From positions 1 to 42,467 of IMG/VR virus record IMGVR_UViG_3300050136_000027: a DNA stretch of 42,467 nt; one strand, given 5' to 3'. Shown piece after piece: positions 1 through 8,438 of the stretch. This DNA comes from a virus. Numbering within the stretch: position 1 is the first letter of the stretch; each line of letters begins with the position of its first letter. Made by a program: the position numbers and the translations under genes. The notes under the pieces were generated by a model. It saw only the letters and a program-made list of their open reading frames with translations. It had not been told where the DNA came from and did not search any database.

Positions 1-3000
1 CCCGATAGATAGCCGGGACTCGCGGAAGTCAGCGAATAGTCTGTGCCGCCGCCAACGATGGACGGATACTGATTCGATGCGTTCCAACCCTTGAAGAACG
101 TGGCCGGGTTAATCGAGGTGAGAGTGCCCGTCTGTGTGCCAATGAATGCAGACCCACCGCCGTGTGTATTGACAAAGCATGTAGCTGTGTCACAGGCGTT
201 GTTCGTGAACAGGAGCGGCAGCGCGTTGTTCCCCGTGCTCTCGCGGAACTGATAGCCGACGCAGCAGGCGTTGATGATGACGTTGTTTCCGTAAGTCATC
301 GTCGTTAGGTTGAGCGCCCCAGTAAATGGAGAATCATACATATGGACATCGACGCTTCCACCGTTGTCCCCGCAATTTATCGTGTTGTTGGTAATGATCG
401 AGCCAATACCCCAGTGATTAGCTGTGATGCAGGACTGTGAAATCACCACCGCCGGGTTGTTGTAGATGATGTTATTGGAGATGGTTTCGTTGGGCGCGGC
501 GCCGTAAATGTTGACAGAAGAATTCAGACACGCCGATCCGCAGGTAGCTGGTGTGCCAACATCCGTGATTACGTTACCTGTGATCGTCTGACCATAATGC
601 CAAGGCTGAGAATTCGTCGGACAACTCCCGGACGCGCACCCATTTGGATAGCCCGGCTGCACCGTGGTGCTAGAGAACCCGGCATAGACTCCATAGGCCC
701 CGTCATTCGTGTTCTTGAGAATGTGACTAATCCAAGATTGTTTCAAGGCACATAAGGTGCAGTTGAGTTCCACCCCGGCCTGCGTATAGTGGCTGGAATC
801 CGCTCCGGTCGCCGTGCCCAGGAACTCGAAGCCAATTACCGTAACGTAATCTCCACCGACTGCTTGCACGGCAGAGCCGTTCTGCCCCACGCTTATAATG
901 CCTTCCTGCACCACGTTGTCGCTGGCTTCAAGAATGCACGCAGGCGGGAACGTGTAAACAGCGCACGTGAAGAGAATTGGTTGAGTCGCGGAGCCTTCAA
1001 GGCCAATGAAGTAATGATAGAGAGAACACCCGGACCATGCACAAGCGGTGTCTTCGCCCGTGGTCATCTGGGCGCGCGAGTAAGTGCCGGGAGCCACAAA
1101 GATTGTCTCGCCCGCCGTGCCCAACGTAGTGTTGGCACTGTTGATCGCATACTCCACGGTCTTCCACGGCAGTGCCGAGGTGCCAGGATTTGCATTCGAT
1201 CCGGTCGCTCCATTCACGTAGTAGTTATTGACCGTGGTACTGGCATTGACTGTCCATGTCGTTGAGGCCGAAACCACATTGAAGGCGATCGTGGAATTCG
1301 CGAAATGGCCGCTCGCTGAAACCGGCATCGTGTACGATTGCGCTCCGGCTGCCGCAAAGTACGAGGTGTTGTTCGAGGAAGCGTTGTCGGCCACTTGCAG
1401 AAAGAGGCTGCCTGCTAAGTTTGACTGGTTCAGTCGAGAAATTAGCGGCGAGGGGGCGATGGTCATGGAAGTTGCAGAGGTGCACGCAGAGATGAGCAGG
1501 ACTGGCGTGCCCGTGGTCGTGAGCGAGGTTCCGCAATTGCTTGTTCCGGCAGAACTCACAGAGGCCTGCACGAGACTGCCAGATGGGATACCCAACGGAT
1601 AGTCACTTAGACTCAATACGGGGACCGCGACTGGAGTCGAGAAATTAACGGTGACCGTGTTTGCACCCGGCTGCGCTCCGAAGATTTGGTTGGAATAATA
1701 GACAGCCTGATTCACGCCTGTACCAGCGATAGGACTGTTTGCCGCTTGAGTATAGGGATTGCCGCTGGAATCCGTCACGGAGGTGATCGTGGCGGCGGTA
1801 TTCCCCCAGCCCACAACAACCACGTCTAGATCGCCCGCGCCTTGGTAGTTGTAGGACGCGGCAATTGAACTGGCGCTGGTGGTCAGTGAGTGGTAGCCAC
1901 CACCCTCGTAGGTGCCCGTGCCTGCGGTGATCGTGGCGGTGCCTGCCGCGACTGCGGTCGCCAAGCCTGCGTTGTTGATGGTTCCGTTGCCCGTGCTGCC
2001 GCCTGCGGCTTTTAGCGCCACGCAGGCATCCACCCATGTCGTTGTGGCAGCGGAGTCTGTCATGTTGCCGTTGAAGGTGGCGGGAGGGACGTTCAGGTCC
2101 ACCATCAGAGTGTCGGCCCAGCCGTTCATGAATAGCTGCGTGTAGGGGGAGTTCGCGGCGATCCCTCCCGTGGAGCCATCGACGGCGAAACAGACAATGC
2201 CGTCCTGACCGTAGGAGGTCGTGAGATTGGGCGTGACGACATTGACCGTGGCGGAGCCGGGCGTGGTCGAGAAGGCAGAGCCGTCGGCGGTGCAGGACGC
2301 CACGCCGCTTAGTTCGATGATAGCCATGGCGAAGTCGGAGACAGAGGCCGCGGCGTGGCCTACGACCGTGTTGGAGGCGCTCGAATTGAGAATCGCGCAA
2401 TCCACCCGCGTCGTGCGCGTGCTGGTCGTGTGGTTCGTACCGATTTGGACGAACGTAGAGCTATCCGTCTGCGTAGGCGCGTTCAGTACGATAGAGGTCG
2501 ATGCGATGCTCGAAAACACCAGCAGGGCATTGCTTGCGGTCATCGTCTTAGGTGCACAGGTCGCGTTGGCGTTGCCCCCTTCGTTGCAGGCCTCCTGATT
2601 GCCTGTATTGATGATCGTCGAATAGCTTGAGCCTGACGACGCCCCCCAGTTGACATAAAGCGGCGGATTATAGGTCGTGCCTTGAAAATGGCCGTCAGTA
2701 AAACCAGCGGTCGCAACGAACTGCTGCGTGCCAGGAAGGATAATGGACGAGTTCGGCGGCGTAATCGACATGCTATTGATTGCCGCGTTGCTGGCAGCCC
2801 CGGTTCCATTCAAGGTGATCGTTTGGGGAGAGCCAGGGACGCTGTCGTTGATGTTCAACGTGGCCGTCCGCGCACCGCTCGCAGTAGGCGCGAAGCTGAT
2901 CCCCACCTGACAGGAGAGTGTCGGCCCCACGCTCGGAAGGCAAGCGTTGGCTGGGGCGTCGATGATGAAGTCTCCCGCATTGGTCCCGGTGATTGTGGGC

Positions 3001-4157
3001 AGGGAGAAGATGAGGGGGATAGGCCCCGTGTTGGTAAGGGTCAGGACTTGGTTCGCAGAGGTAGTGCCGATTGTCTGAGATGCGAATATGAGCGGTCCTG
3101 GGGGGCTGATGCTGATTGAAGCCGCGTTGTAGCCGGTTCCAGTCAAGGAAACCGTTTGCGGCGGAGTGGAAGAGCTAATTGAAATCGTGGCCAACTCCGG
3201 CGTGGTTAAGGTTGGCGTGAACTGCTCCTGAAAAGTGCACACCCCGCTTGCCACCAAACTGGAACCGCAAGTGTTAGATCCCGCGACGATAGAGAAGTCC
3301 GCCGCATTCACTCCGCCCGGAGGCGACACTACAATCCCCGTTACGGTTGCTGCTGTCCCGTTTGACACCGTTTCCGTAATGGGTTGGCTGGGAGTGTTGA
3401 GAGCCACTTGACCAAAAGCAGCAGTCGGAGGCGTGACACTGAAGACACCGGGGGGGGGAGGGGGAGGAGTAATCGCAGTGGCACTAAACCCTGTACATAC
3501 ACCCGACTGCGGCTGAGAGAAGGTAAACGTAGCAGAATAGGGAGTCGTTGAGCTAAACAGCGGCCCCCCTACATTGATAACGAAATTGTTATTGTCCCGG
3601 CACTGCGTAAGAATCGGAAGACCCGTAAACGTTGTTGGCAAGGTCACACTGAGAACATTGCTGAACGCCACTGACTCAAAGGCGAAGTTACTATTTCCGC
3701 CCCCTCCGCCCCCGCCGCTTCCCCCAACGCATACATCGCTGAAAGTTCTTGGGTAAGGCAAGGTTGGTCCTGACCCACTACTGATTACCACGTCATACCC
3801 CGGACATGCAGGAGCGACGTAGAAAGTGAAACTCCCATCTGTATTCGCCGTGAAGGGGTTTACGAGGACGGTTGGGCTTGCGAGATTGTTCGAATAGATA
3901 GACGCTTTCAACGTTGTGCCTGTCTGGTAAATCGTCACCTGACACAAAGGGAAGGACGCTTGAACTCCCGCTCCCGCATTGACATTCGTCGTGCCAATCT
4001 GCTGTGTTCCTGTCGCAGGCAAGCCCTGAGTGAGCGGTTGTTGCCCACCAACCTGACAGTCACCATTCACCCCGGCAAGAGTCCCCTGAGCACGTCCAAG
4101 GTTAGACATAGACACTACAGTGATCAGCAGCAGCACGATTTGGAGCCAGCGCTTCAT
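1..4157 (-). CDS. Giant exported surface or fibre protein with Ig-like and beta-helix domains (3' end cut off)
   Basis: One frame stays open from ATG at 4157 to the window edge, at least 1385 residues. Residues 1-24 form a clear signal peptide (MKRW, Leu/Val-rich core, cleavage near GRAQG). After a Gly-rich stretch and a poly-Pro stretch come two HYDIN/ASH-like Ig domains, about residues 235-340 and 340-450, each with the typical ADF..I and C..FTPT or C..FAPT signatures. A Ser/Thr/Gly/Ala-rich region follows. From about residue 980 a right-handed beta-helix begins (YYVNG..GSNANPGT..PW, then repeated ITNN/ISNN turns). The start shares one base with the stop of the upstream gene (TGATG), so the two are translationally coupled. 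Beta-helices of this kind often bind or cleave polysaccharide, so receptor binding is a likely role. A Sec signal is unusual for a virion protein. Host-surface exposure or gene capture from a bacterium are alternatives. Confidence 0.85.
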   Translation of the reverse strand, partial: MKRWLQIVLLLITVVSMSNLGRAQGTLAGVNGDCQVGGQQPLTQGLPATGTQQIGTTNVNAGAGVQASFPLCQVTIYQTGTTLKASIYSNNLASPTVLVNPFTANTDGSFTFYVAPACPGYDVVISSGSGPTLPYPRTFSDVCVGGSGGGGGGGNSNFAFESVAFSNVLSVTLPTTFTGLPILTQCRDNNNFVINVGGPLFSSTTPYSATFTFSQPQSGVCTGFSATAITPPPPPPGVFSVTPPTAAFGQVALNTPSQPITETVSNGTAATVTGIVVSPPGGVNAADFSIVAGSNTCGSSLVASGVCTFQEQFTPTLTTPELATISISSSTPPQTVSLTGTGYNAASISISPPGPLIFASQTIGTTSANQVLTLTNTGPIPLIFSLPTITGTNAGDFIIDAPANACLPSVGPTLSCQVGISFAPTASGARTATLNINDSVPGSPQTITLNGTGAASNAAINSMSITPPNSSIILPGTQQFVATAGFTDGHFQGTTYNPPLYVNWGASSGSSYSTIINTGNQEACNEGGNANATCAPKTMTASNALLVFSSIASTSIVLNAPTQTDSSTFVQIGTNHTTSTRTTRVDCAILNSSASNTVVGHAAASVSDFAMAIIELSGVASCTADGSAFSTTPGSATVNVVTPNLTTSYGQDGIVCFAVDGSTGGIAANSPYTQLFMNGWADTLMVDLNVPPATFNGNMTDSAATTTWVDACVALKAAGGSTGNGTINNAGLATAVAAGTATITAGTGTYEGGGYHSLTTSASSIAASYNYQGAGDLDVVVVGWGNTAATITSVTDSSGNPYTQAANSPIAGTGVNQAVYYSNQIFGAQPGANTVTVNFSTPVAVPVLSLSDYPLGIPSGSLVQASVSSAGTSNCGTSLTTTGTPVLLISACTSATSMTIAPSPLISRLNQSNLAGSLFLQVADNASSNNTSYFAAAGAQSYTMPVSASGHFANSTIAFNVVSASTTWTVNASTTVNNYYVNGATGSNANPGTSALPWKTVEYAINSANTTLGTAGETIFVAPGTYSRAQMTTGEDTACAWSGCSLYHYFIGLEGSATQPILFTCAVYTFPPACILEASDNVVQEGIISVGQNGSAVQAVGGDYVTVIGFEFLGTATGADSSHYTQAGVELNCTLCALKQSWISHILKNTNDGAYGVYAGFSSTTVQPGYPNGCASGSCPTNSQPWHYGQTITGNVITDVGTPATCGSACLNSSVNIYGAAPNETISNNIIYNNPAVVISQSCITANHWGIGSIITNNTINCGDNGGSVDVHMYDSPFTGALNLTTMTYGNNVIINACCVGYQFRESTGNNALPLLFTNNACDTATCFVNTHGGGSAFIGTQTGTLTSINPATFFKGWNASNQYPSIVGGGTDYSLTSASPGYLS
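4094..4107. repeat. Dispersed 14-bp near-palindrome, copy 1
   Basis: The plus strand reads GTCCAAGGTTAGAC, one base from the consensus GTCTAAGGTTAGAC. It lies inside the signal-peptide coding part of the giant exported protein, where it encodes SNLG. This is the only copy in the structural half of the window. Confidence 0.6.
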
Positions 4158-5653
4158 CAGTTAAAGATTCCGACCATCGGCACGTGCATCGTGCTGTTGT
4201 TGGTAATGTTGGTGCTGCTCATTGTGCTAAGTAGTGCGCCAGAAGAGCAGACATCGGTCGAGTTGATTCCAAATGTGTTGGCAGGGGCGCTGGTTCCCGA
4301 TAGCATTTTGGTGGAAGCGTTCGCAGGGCCACCAGGATACATTTCTGAGATGATGCTGGTGGTGTTGCTGGCGCAGTAAGCCAAATAGTAGTTTGTCCCC
4401 GCCAGCATAGTGAACGTCGATAGCGATGTGCCACAGACCTGCGTTGCCGTCGTCGTGCTCAACGGCCCGGTATGCCACTGGCGAGTCAATGTCGTCCCTG
4501 AGAGGGAGTAGATTCCCACATCCACCGTGCCACCGGAGTCGAGTGTAGTCACCTGAACGCAGCCAGTGGCACCAAGCAATTTCTGCGTCGAGTTCCAAAA
4601 ACGAGAGACATAAACGTTATTGGCAGTGGCCACTACTGCACCTGCAAGCAGAGGCGTTGCGGTATTCTCCAGCGTGACGAAGTAGGCACACCCTGAGGTG
4701 CAGCCCATAGTTACCGCCGTTGGTGCGGCAGAGGATGCGGTATTGTTCATCAGCACCGCGCCCGCTGCAATGGGTGCTTGGGTCAGCGGTACGGCCCCCG
4801 TGGAAGCTGAATTATTAAAGATTACCCCATCGCCCGTGATGCTAGTGACCAAGGTCGCCGGATTATAAGAAAATTGCGTATAAGTAAGCGAAGACCCTCC
4901 AGATCCGATGCTGGTGACTTGCGACGTGAGCAGCCAACTGGTAGTCGTATTGACCGTGCCGGATTGAACCGGGATAGCCCCCGTGTTGTTTACGTCCGAT
5001 GGCGTGTCGTAGTCGACTGCGCGGGTGAATACCGGCGACACCAGCGAGGCTCCTACCACCGTAGCTGTGTAGATACCATTCTGGGCAGCCGTGCTTTGAT
5101 TCTTGAGTAGCACCCGCTGCCCGATAGTGTTGATGGCGATTCCATCCAGCGAGAACGGTCCGGTTGCGGTAACTGTGAAGGTGTCGCCAATGCCACCGCC
5201 AACCTGCGTATAGGTGCCCGTGAGGTTCGCCGTAGATGCCGCAAGTACCGCCACTGCCGGGTTCACGCCCGCCACTGCGTTCGAGACGGCGGTATCGGTG
5301 TAGAGGGTTGTTGCAACATTGCCCGAGCCATCCAATTGAGGTTGCGTGGTCGCTGTTGTCCCGTTAGGGAGTGCCGTACTCGCGCTCGATGTAGAACAGT
5401 TGGTTCCCGTGCAGGAGACAATACCGTTGGTTCCGGGATTAGAGATGCCCGTGCCGCCCCCGCCTTCCTGCGTCCACGTTCCACTCTGACAGGTATAAAT
5501 TGTACCGAGTCCCACCACAACTTCCATTTGTGCATTCCGGCCGCATAACCCAGACGGAGCAGAGTACACATAAGCGACATACCCATTCCCTACCACCACC
5601 TGAGCGGAGGCTGAGGCACAGAGAAACAAAATGGCTGCGAATACTTTTTTCAT
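4157..5653 (-). CDS. Exported fibre-like protein with signal peptide
   Basis: 498 residues. The N-terminus is a signal peptide (MKKVFAAILFLCASASA, predicted cleavage after ASA). Next is a short domain ending in a YTCQSGTW motif, a Gly-rich linker and a PQLDGSGN..TLYTDTAV segment typical of phage tail-fibre stalks. A beta-rich, Thr/Ser/Asn-rich C-terminal half follows. It overlaps the upstream gene by four bases (ATGA) and the giant protein downstream by one, so all three are probably made from one message. The stalk-like sequence and position at the end of the virion module suggest a fibre or baseplate protein. The signal peptide is the odd part. The function is inferred from context only. 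Confidence 0.75.
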   Translation of the reverse strand: MKKVFAAILFLCASASAQVVVGNGYVAYVYSAPSGLCGRNAQMEVVVGLGTIYTCQSGTWTQEGGGGTGISNPGTNGIVSCTGTNCSTSSASTALPNGTTATTQPQLDGSGNVATTLYTDTAVSNAVAGVNPAVAVLAASTANLTGTYTQVGGGIGDTFTVTATGPFSLDGIAINTIGQRVLLKNQSTAAQNGIYTATVVGASLVSPVFTRAVDYDTPSDVNNTGAIPVQSGTVNTTTSWLLTSQVTSIGSGGSSLTYTQFSYNPATLVTSITGDGVIFNNSASTGAVPLTQAPIAAGAVLMNNTASSAAPTAVTMGCTSGCAYFVTLENTATPLLAGAVVATANNVYVSRFWNSTQKLLGATGCVQVTTLDSGGTVDVGIYSLSGTTLTRQWHTGPLSTTTATQVCGTSLSTFTMLAGTNYYLAYCASNTTSIISEMYPGGPANASTKMLSGTSAPANTFGINSTDVCSSGALLSTMSSTNITNNSTMHVPMVGIFN

Positions 5654-6120
5654 CGCGTGATCAAGACGTTCGCGTATACCGCGTTGGTCATCGTCGCTAA
5701 ATAGGCTCGACTGAACCTGGCCCAGAATGTCGGCAACTCAATCCGCCCAGAGTACGAGCCGTTCAATCCTCCAGTCAGAGAGGCCACAGTGCTGTATTGA
5801 CTATCCACATCAATATCTGAAGTCTGCCAGTCAACCTCGAATGCTCCGGGGTTCACTACTCCGCCACTGATGTTTGTAAAATAAACCTGCATCGAAGCGC
5901 CAAAGGGGTAGAACGAACTCTTGATCCGCTCCAACTGCACTGCGATGCTGGCGTAAGGATTGCCGCCATTGGCCAGTGTATTGACTGTGGTCAACGCCGA
6001 TCCGCCGCCCTTGGTGAATAGTTGATTCTGAAATAGCCACTGTTGGCTGTTGTCACGCAAGAGGATCGCCTGGCCGGGACCAGGATAGAACCCTGCTGGA
6101 GTTTGCGGAAGATTCTGCAT
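5650..6120 (-). CDS. Virion-module protein, unknown
   Basis: 156 residues with no family I recognise. It is rich in aromatic, Asn, Ser and Thr residues, consistent with a beta-structured virion protein. It has a Gln-rich N-terminal part (QAILLRDNSQQWLF) and a C-terminal FWARFSRAYLATM segment. It lies two bases after the adaptor-like gene and overlaps the fibre-like gene by four bases, so it is part of the late operon. A small tail or head-completion protein is the most likely role. Confidence 0.7.
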   Translation of the reverse strand: MQNLPQTPAGFYPGPGQAILLRDNSQQWLFQNQLFTKGGGSALTTVNTLANGGNPYASIAVQLERIKSSFYPFGASMQVYFTNISGGVVNPGAFEVDWQTSDIDVDSQYSTVASLTGGLNGSYSGRIELPTFWARFSRAYLATMTNAVYANVLITR

Positions 6121-6122
6121 GA

Positions 6123-7127
6123 TTACATCCTCCCCACGTTCAAGCCACCAGTAATTGTGCTGAAAGGCTCTCCTTCGTTATACGGATCTCGGTTAAACCG
6201 ATTGAAATACAATTCGCACAAGTCGCGGTCCTCGTCCTTGATCGGCTTCATGAGAGTTTTGAATTCGTCGCGCGCCTGCTCTGCTAGGAACTGCCAGTTT
6301 GCGCCTGAACCGCGTTGGACCTCCTCCCCCTTCTGCGCTTCCTTGAACACATACGCGCACTCTTTCGCGCGCCACAGCAACGCTTCTTCCGTCAGAGGGT
6401 AGGGGACGGTATCGCTCGGAAGAATGAGCGACGGCCCACGCGAGAGAAATTGAAACGTATACGGAAGCACCGAGAGAGGGTGCGGCCACAGTTCAAACAG
6501 AAAATTACCAAACGTTGCACTGCCGGGGCGAGTGTCAACCTGAAATGGAACAATGTAGTTCGGGTCATCGAAGATCGTGCGCTCGGGATCAACTACAGCT
6601 AAATCTCTCTGGCTGTACGTCACGTAATCCATCGGCCAACTGTTTGTAGTATCGCGTGCACTCAGGAACCTCTTGAAGTTGGCTACCGGGCACGCAAAGT
6701 ACGCTTGGTAAATCATGTATGACTGCTTAGACCCTCCGGGCTCCATCCACGGGCGGTCAAGGGTAAGCACAATGGCCGCAGGGTTTGTCAGGTTGAACGA
6801 GATGATGCTGTAGAGCGAGTAATAAGGACTCCTGATCTGGAGTTGGTTAAAGAACGGCAGGTTGCTGTTCAGAATGTAGGCCAACCATGCCGCCGAAGAA
6901 GTCGCGTCCCCGACAATCGTATTCTGAAATGGAGTGGTTGTAATCGTGCCGACACTCTGCCCAGTGGAACCAGTGGGGAACAAGAGCCCTGGCGTAAGCC
7001 AGCCGGCAGTTTGAAGCTGAAAACTCCACATCTGACTGCCTTCAACCAGACCCAAGGCTTCATCGAGCAGAGTGACAGCGTAAGCGTCCGCGAGATTGGG
7101 CACTTCGAGACAGAGCCGCCTAGCCAT
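6123..7127 (-). CDS. Probable head-tail adaptor or tail-tube-like structural protein
   Basis: 334 residues, soluble, no signal peptide. The N-terminal stretch (LADAYAVTLLDEALGLVEGS) is helical. The middle is beta-rich (FNLTNPAAIVLTLDRPW), and the C-terminus is a charged helical segment (LLWRAKECAYVFKEAQKGEEV). This helix-beta-helix arrangement and the position after the capsid genes resemble adaptor or tail-tubular proteins of short-tailed phages. I cannot assign a family with certainty. The preceding gene is the tiny basic protein ending at 7188. Confidence 0.65.
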   Translation of the reverse strand: MARRLCLEVPNLADAYAVTLLDEALGLVEGSQMWSFQLQTAGWLTPGLLFPTGSTGQSVGTITTTPFQNTIVGDATSSAAWLAYILNSNLPFFNQLQIRSPYYSLYSIISFNLTNPAAIVLTLDRPWMEPGGSKQSYMIYQAYFACPVANFKRFLSARDTTNSWPMDYVTYSQRDLAVVDPERTIFDDPNYIVPFQVDTRPGSATFGNFLFELWPHPLSVLPYTFQFLSRGPSLILPSDTVPYPLTEEALLWRAKECAYVFKEAQKGEEVQRGSGANWQFLAEQARDEFKTLMKPIKDEDRDLCELYFNRFNRDPYNEGEPFSTITGGLNVGRM

Positions 7128-7187
7128 GCTGTTCAGTGAAATACTTCTACCCCCTTTTGTTTCCGCGCCAGTCGCCCTAACGCTGCC

Positions 7188-7349
7188 TTATCGCTTGCGA
7201 CCCTTCTTCGTCACCAGATGGCTCTTGACCATATGCCTCTGGCTGTAGCCCTTGTGCGTCTTGTGGACTTTCGAGGTTATACGTCGGGCAAACTTCTTGC
7301 CCTTTCCTGCCTTAGTTTTGTAGGTTGTTACGATTTTGGTTTTCGCCAT
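7188..7349 (-). CDS. Tiny highly basic protein
   Basis: 53 residues, beginning MAKTKIVTTYKTKAGKGKK and ending KKGRKR. About a third of the residues are Lys or Arg, with several His and no acidic residue. An exact ribosome-binding site (AGGAGG, six bases before ATG) fixes the start. A strong hairpin with a T run sits immediately before that site. Such composition fits nucleic-acid binding, for example packaging or condensing the genome in the capsid, or a minor internal virion protein. It is a second example of the basic micro-protein type found at 10929-11030. Confidence 0.7.
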   Translation of the reverse strand: MAKTKIVTTYKTKAGKGKKFARRITSKVHKTHKGYSQRHMVKSHLVTKKGRKR

Positions 7350-7362
7350 TGTGTCCTCCTAA

Positions 7363-7401
7363 AAATGTGGCCGCCCAGTCACCCTCATGACTTGGCGGCC
7401 A
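7363..7401 (-). terminator. Hairpin plus T run just ahead of a ribosome-binding site
   Basis: On the minus strand a 13-bp stem with one mismatch (TGGCCGCC/GGCGGCCA, then AGTCA/TGACT) and a six-base loop is followed by ACATTTTTAGG. It looks like a factor-independent terminator. The T run leads directly into the AGGAGG of the next gene at 7349, so it may act as a leaky terminator or an mRNA-processing and stabilising hairpin that changes expression within the late operon. Confidence 0.7.
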
Positions 7402-7428
7402 GCCGCAGCGTTCCGAACTAACTCCGTG

Positions 7429-7773
7429 CTAGTAAACTCCTCCGAATCCACCGAACTGAACCTGTTCTGCCGAAAGATTGACGGCGTTCGCAACCTCAGT
7501 CCCCGGAGTAGCAATGGGGTACCAGTGGGCTACCCACGTCGCCCTCGCTCCCACCGCCGACCCGACAAAGCGAACGAGGTAGTTGCCGCTTACCGACAGA
7601 TAATCTCCATTCAGGCTGTCAATGTAATTGTCGTAGCGAGGCAGCAAGACCGGATCGCCGCTCGTCTTGAATGTGGCAGTGTTCACGTAGGACGCAGGCC
7701 CACTCCCATAACCGACAAACGCAAACCGCTTGCCGATGTAATCCGGGTATCCGTGAAGGAACGTTAGCTGCAT
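7429..7773 (-). CDS. Small virion-module protein, unknown
   Basis: 114 residues. Contains FLHGYPDYIGKRFAFVGYGSGPASYV near the start, a beta-rich centre and a Gly-rich FGGFGGVY end. No signal peptide or membrane segment. It lies five bases after the 215-residue gene and directly before the 7363-7401 hairpin. Position after the capsid gene suggests a capsid decoration, stabilising or head-completion role. The family is not recognised. Confidence 0.65.
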   Translation of the reverse strand: MQLTFLHGYPDYIGKRFAFVGYGSGPASYVNTATFKTSGDPVLLPRYDNYIDSLNGDYLSVSGNYLVRFVGSAVGARATWVAHWYPIATPGTEVANAVNLSAEQVQFGGFGGVY

Positions 7774-7778
7774 CGCGT

Positions 7779-8426
7779 TTACTCCTGTAACACTGGCAAG
7801 TTCAACTGAATTCTGAACAGCCCATTGGACTTTGGCAAGTCAATGGCCGCACCCAGAATGAGTTTCTGGAGGGCGTAGGTCAGCGAGGTGCTCTGTGTGG
7901 GATCATCCACCACGCCAGCAGTGTATGAAACGATCAAATCCCCGATTGACGGAGTTGCATTGGTCAGGGTAGCCCTGCCAAGCACCGTGGCGATACCAAG
8001 CTCCTGCACAAAACCGTAGTTTCCCGGCGTGATGGCATTCAGGAACACCACAGGACGAACAGTGGTCGCGTTTCCAAGGCTTTGATCGTAACTGGTTACG
8101 ATATTTTCCGTGGGCTTGCCAGCCGGATCCCCGTCTGCGATGACCGCCGCGAGAGATGGCATGAGGCCAATCGTTCCCGTCTTGACGTTGCCTGCGGTTG
8201 CCCCCGAGTCCACCAGCACCCGACGAAAACGACCACAATAGAGCGTGCCGTTGGTCACGTATGAAGCTTGTGCCGCTTCCTTGTTGGTCAGATCGAAGTA
8301 GTCGCCTTGATTCAGTCCGCCAGCGAACACGGGAATGCCGAGTCGCAAGTCTTGGAAGTACGAAGGAGACGCGTCATTTGCCCCATTGATTGCGAGCCAA
8401 GTTGGCAGAATCGGTTGAAGTGGCAA
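7779..8426 (-). CDS. Probable capsid-associated structural protein
   Basis: 215 residues, immediately downstream of the major capsid gene (13-base gap). The sequence is Ala/Gly/Thr-rich and beta-prone, with a central LYCGRFRRVLVDSGATAGNV segment and a hydrophobic C-terminus (FRIQLNLPVL). Gene order (scaffold, capsid, this gene) is that of decoration or stabilising proteins. The family assignment is an inference from context. Confidence 0.65.
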   Translation of the reverse strand: MPLQPILPTWLAINGANDASPSYFQDLRLGIPVFAGGLNQGDYFDLTNKEAAQASYVTNGTLYCGRFRRVLVDSGATAGNVKTGTIGLMPSLAAVIADGDPAGKPTENIVTSYDQSLGNATTVRPVVFLNAITPGNYGFVQELGIATVLGRATLTNATPSIGDLIVSYTAGVVDDPTQSTSLTYALQKLILGAAIDLPKSNGLFRIQLNLPVLQE

Positions 8427-8438
8427 TTTAGTTCTCCT

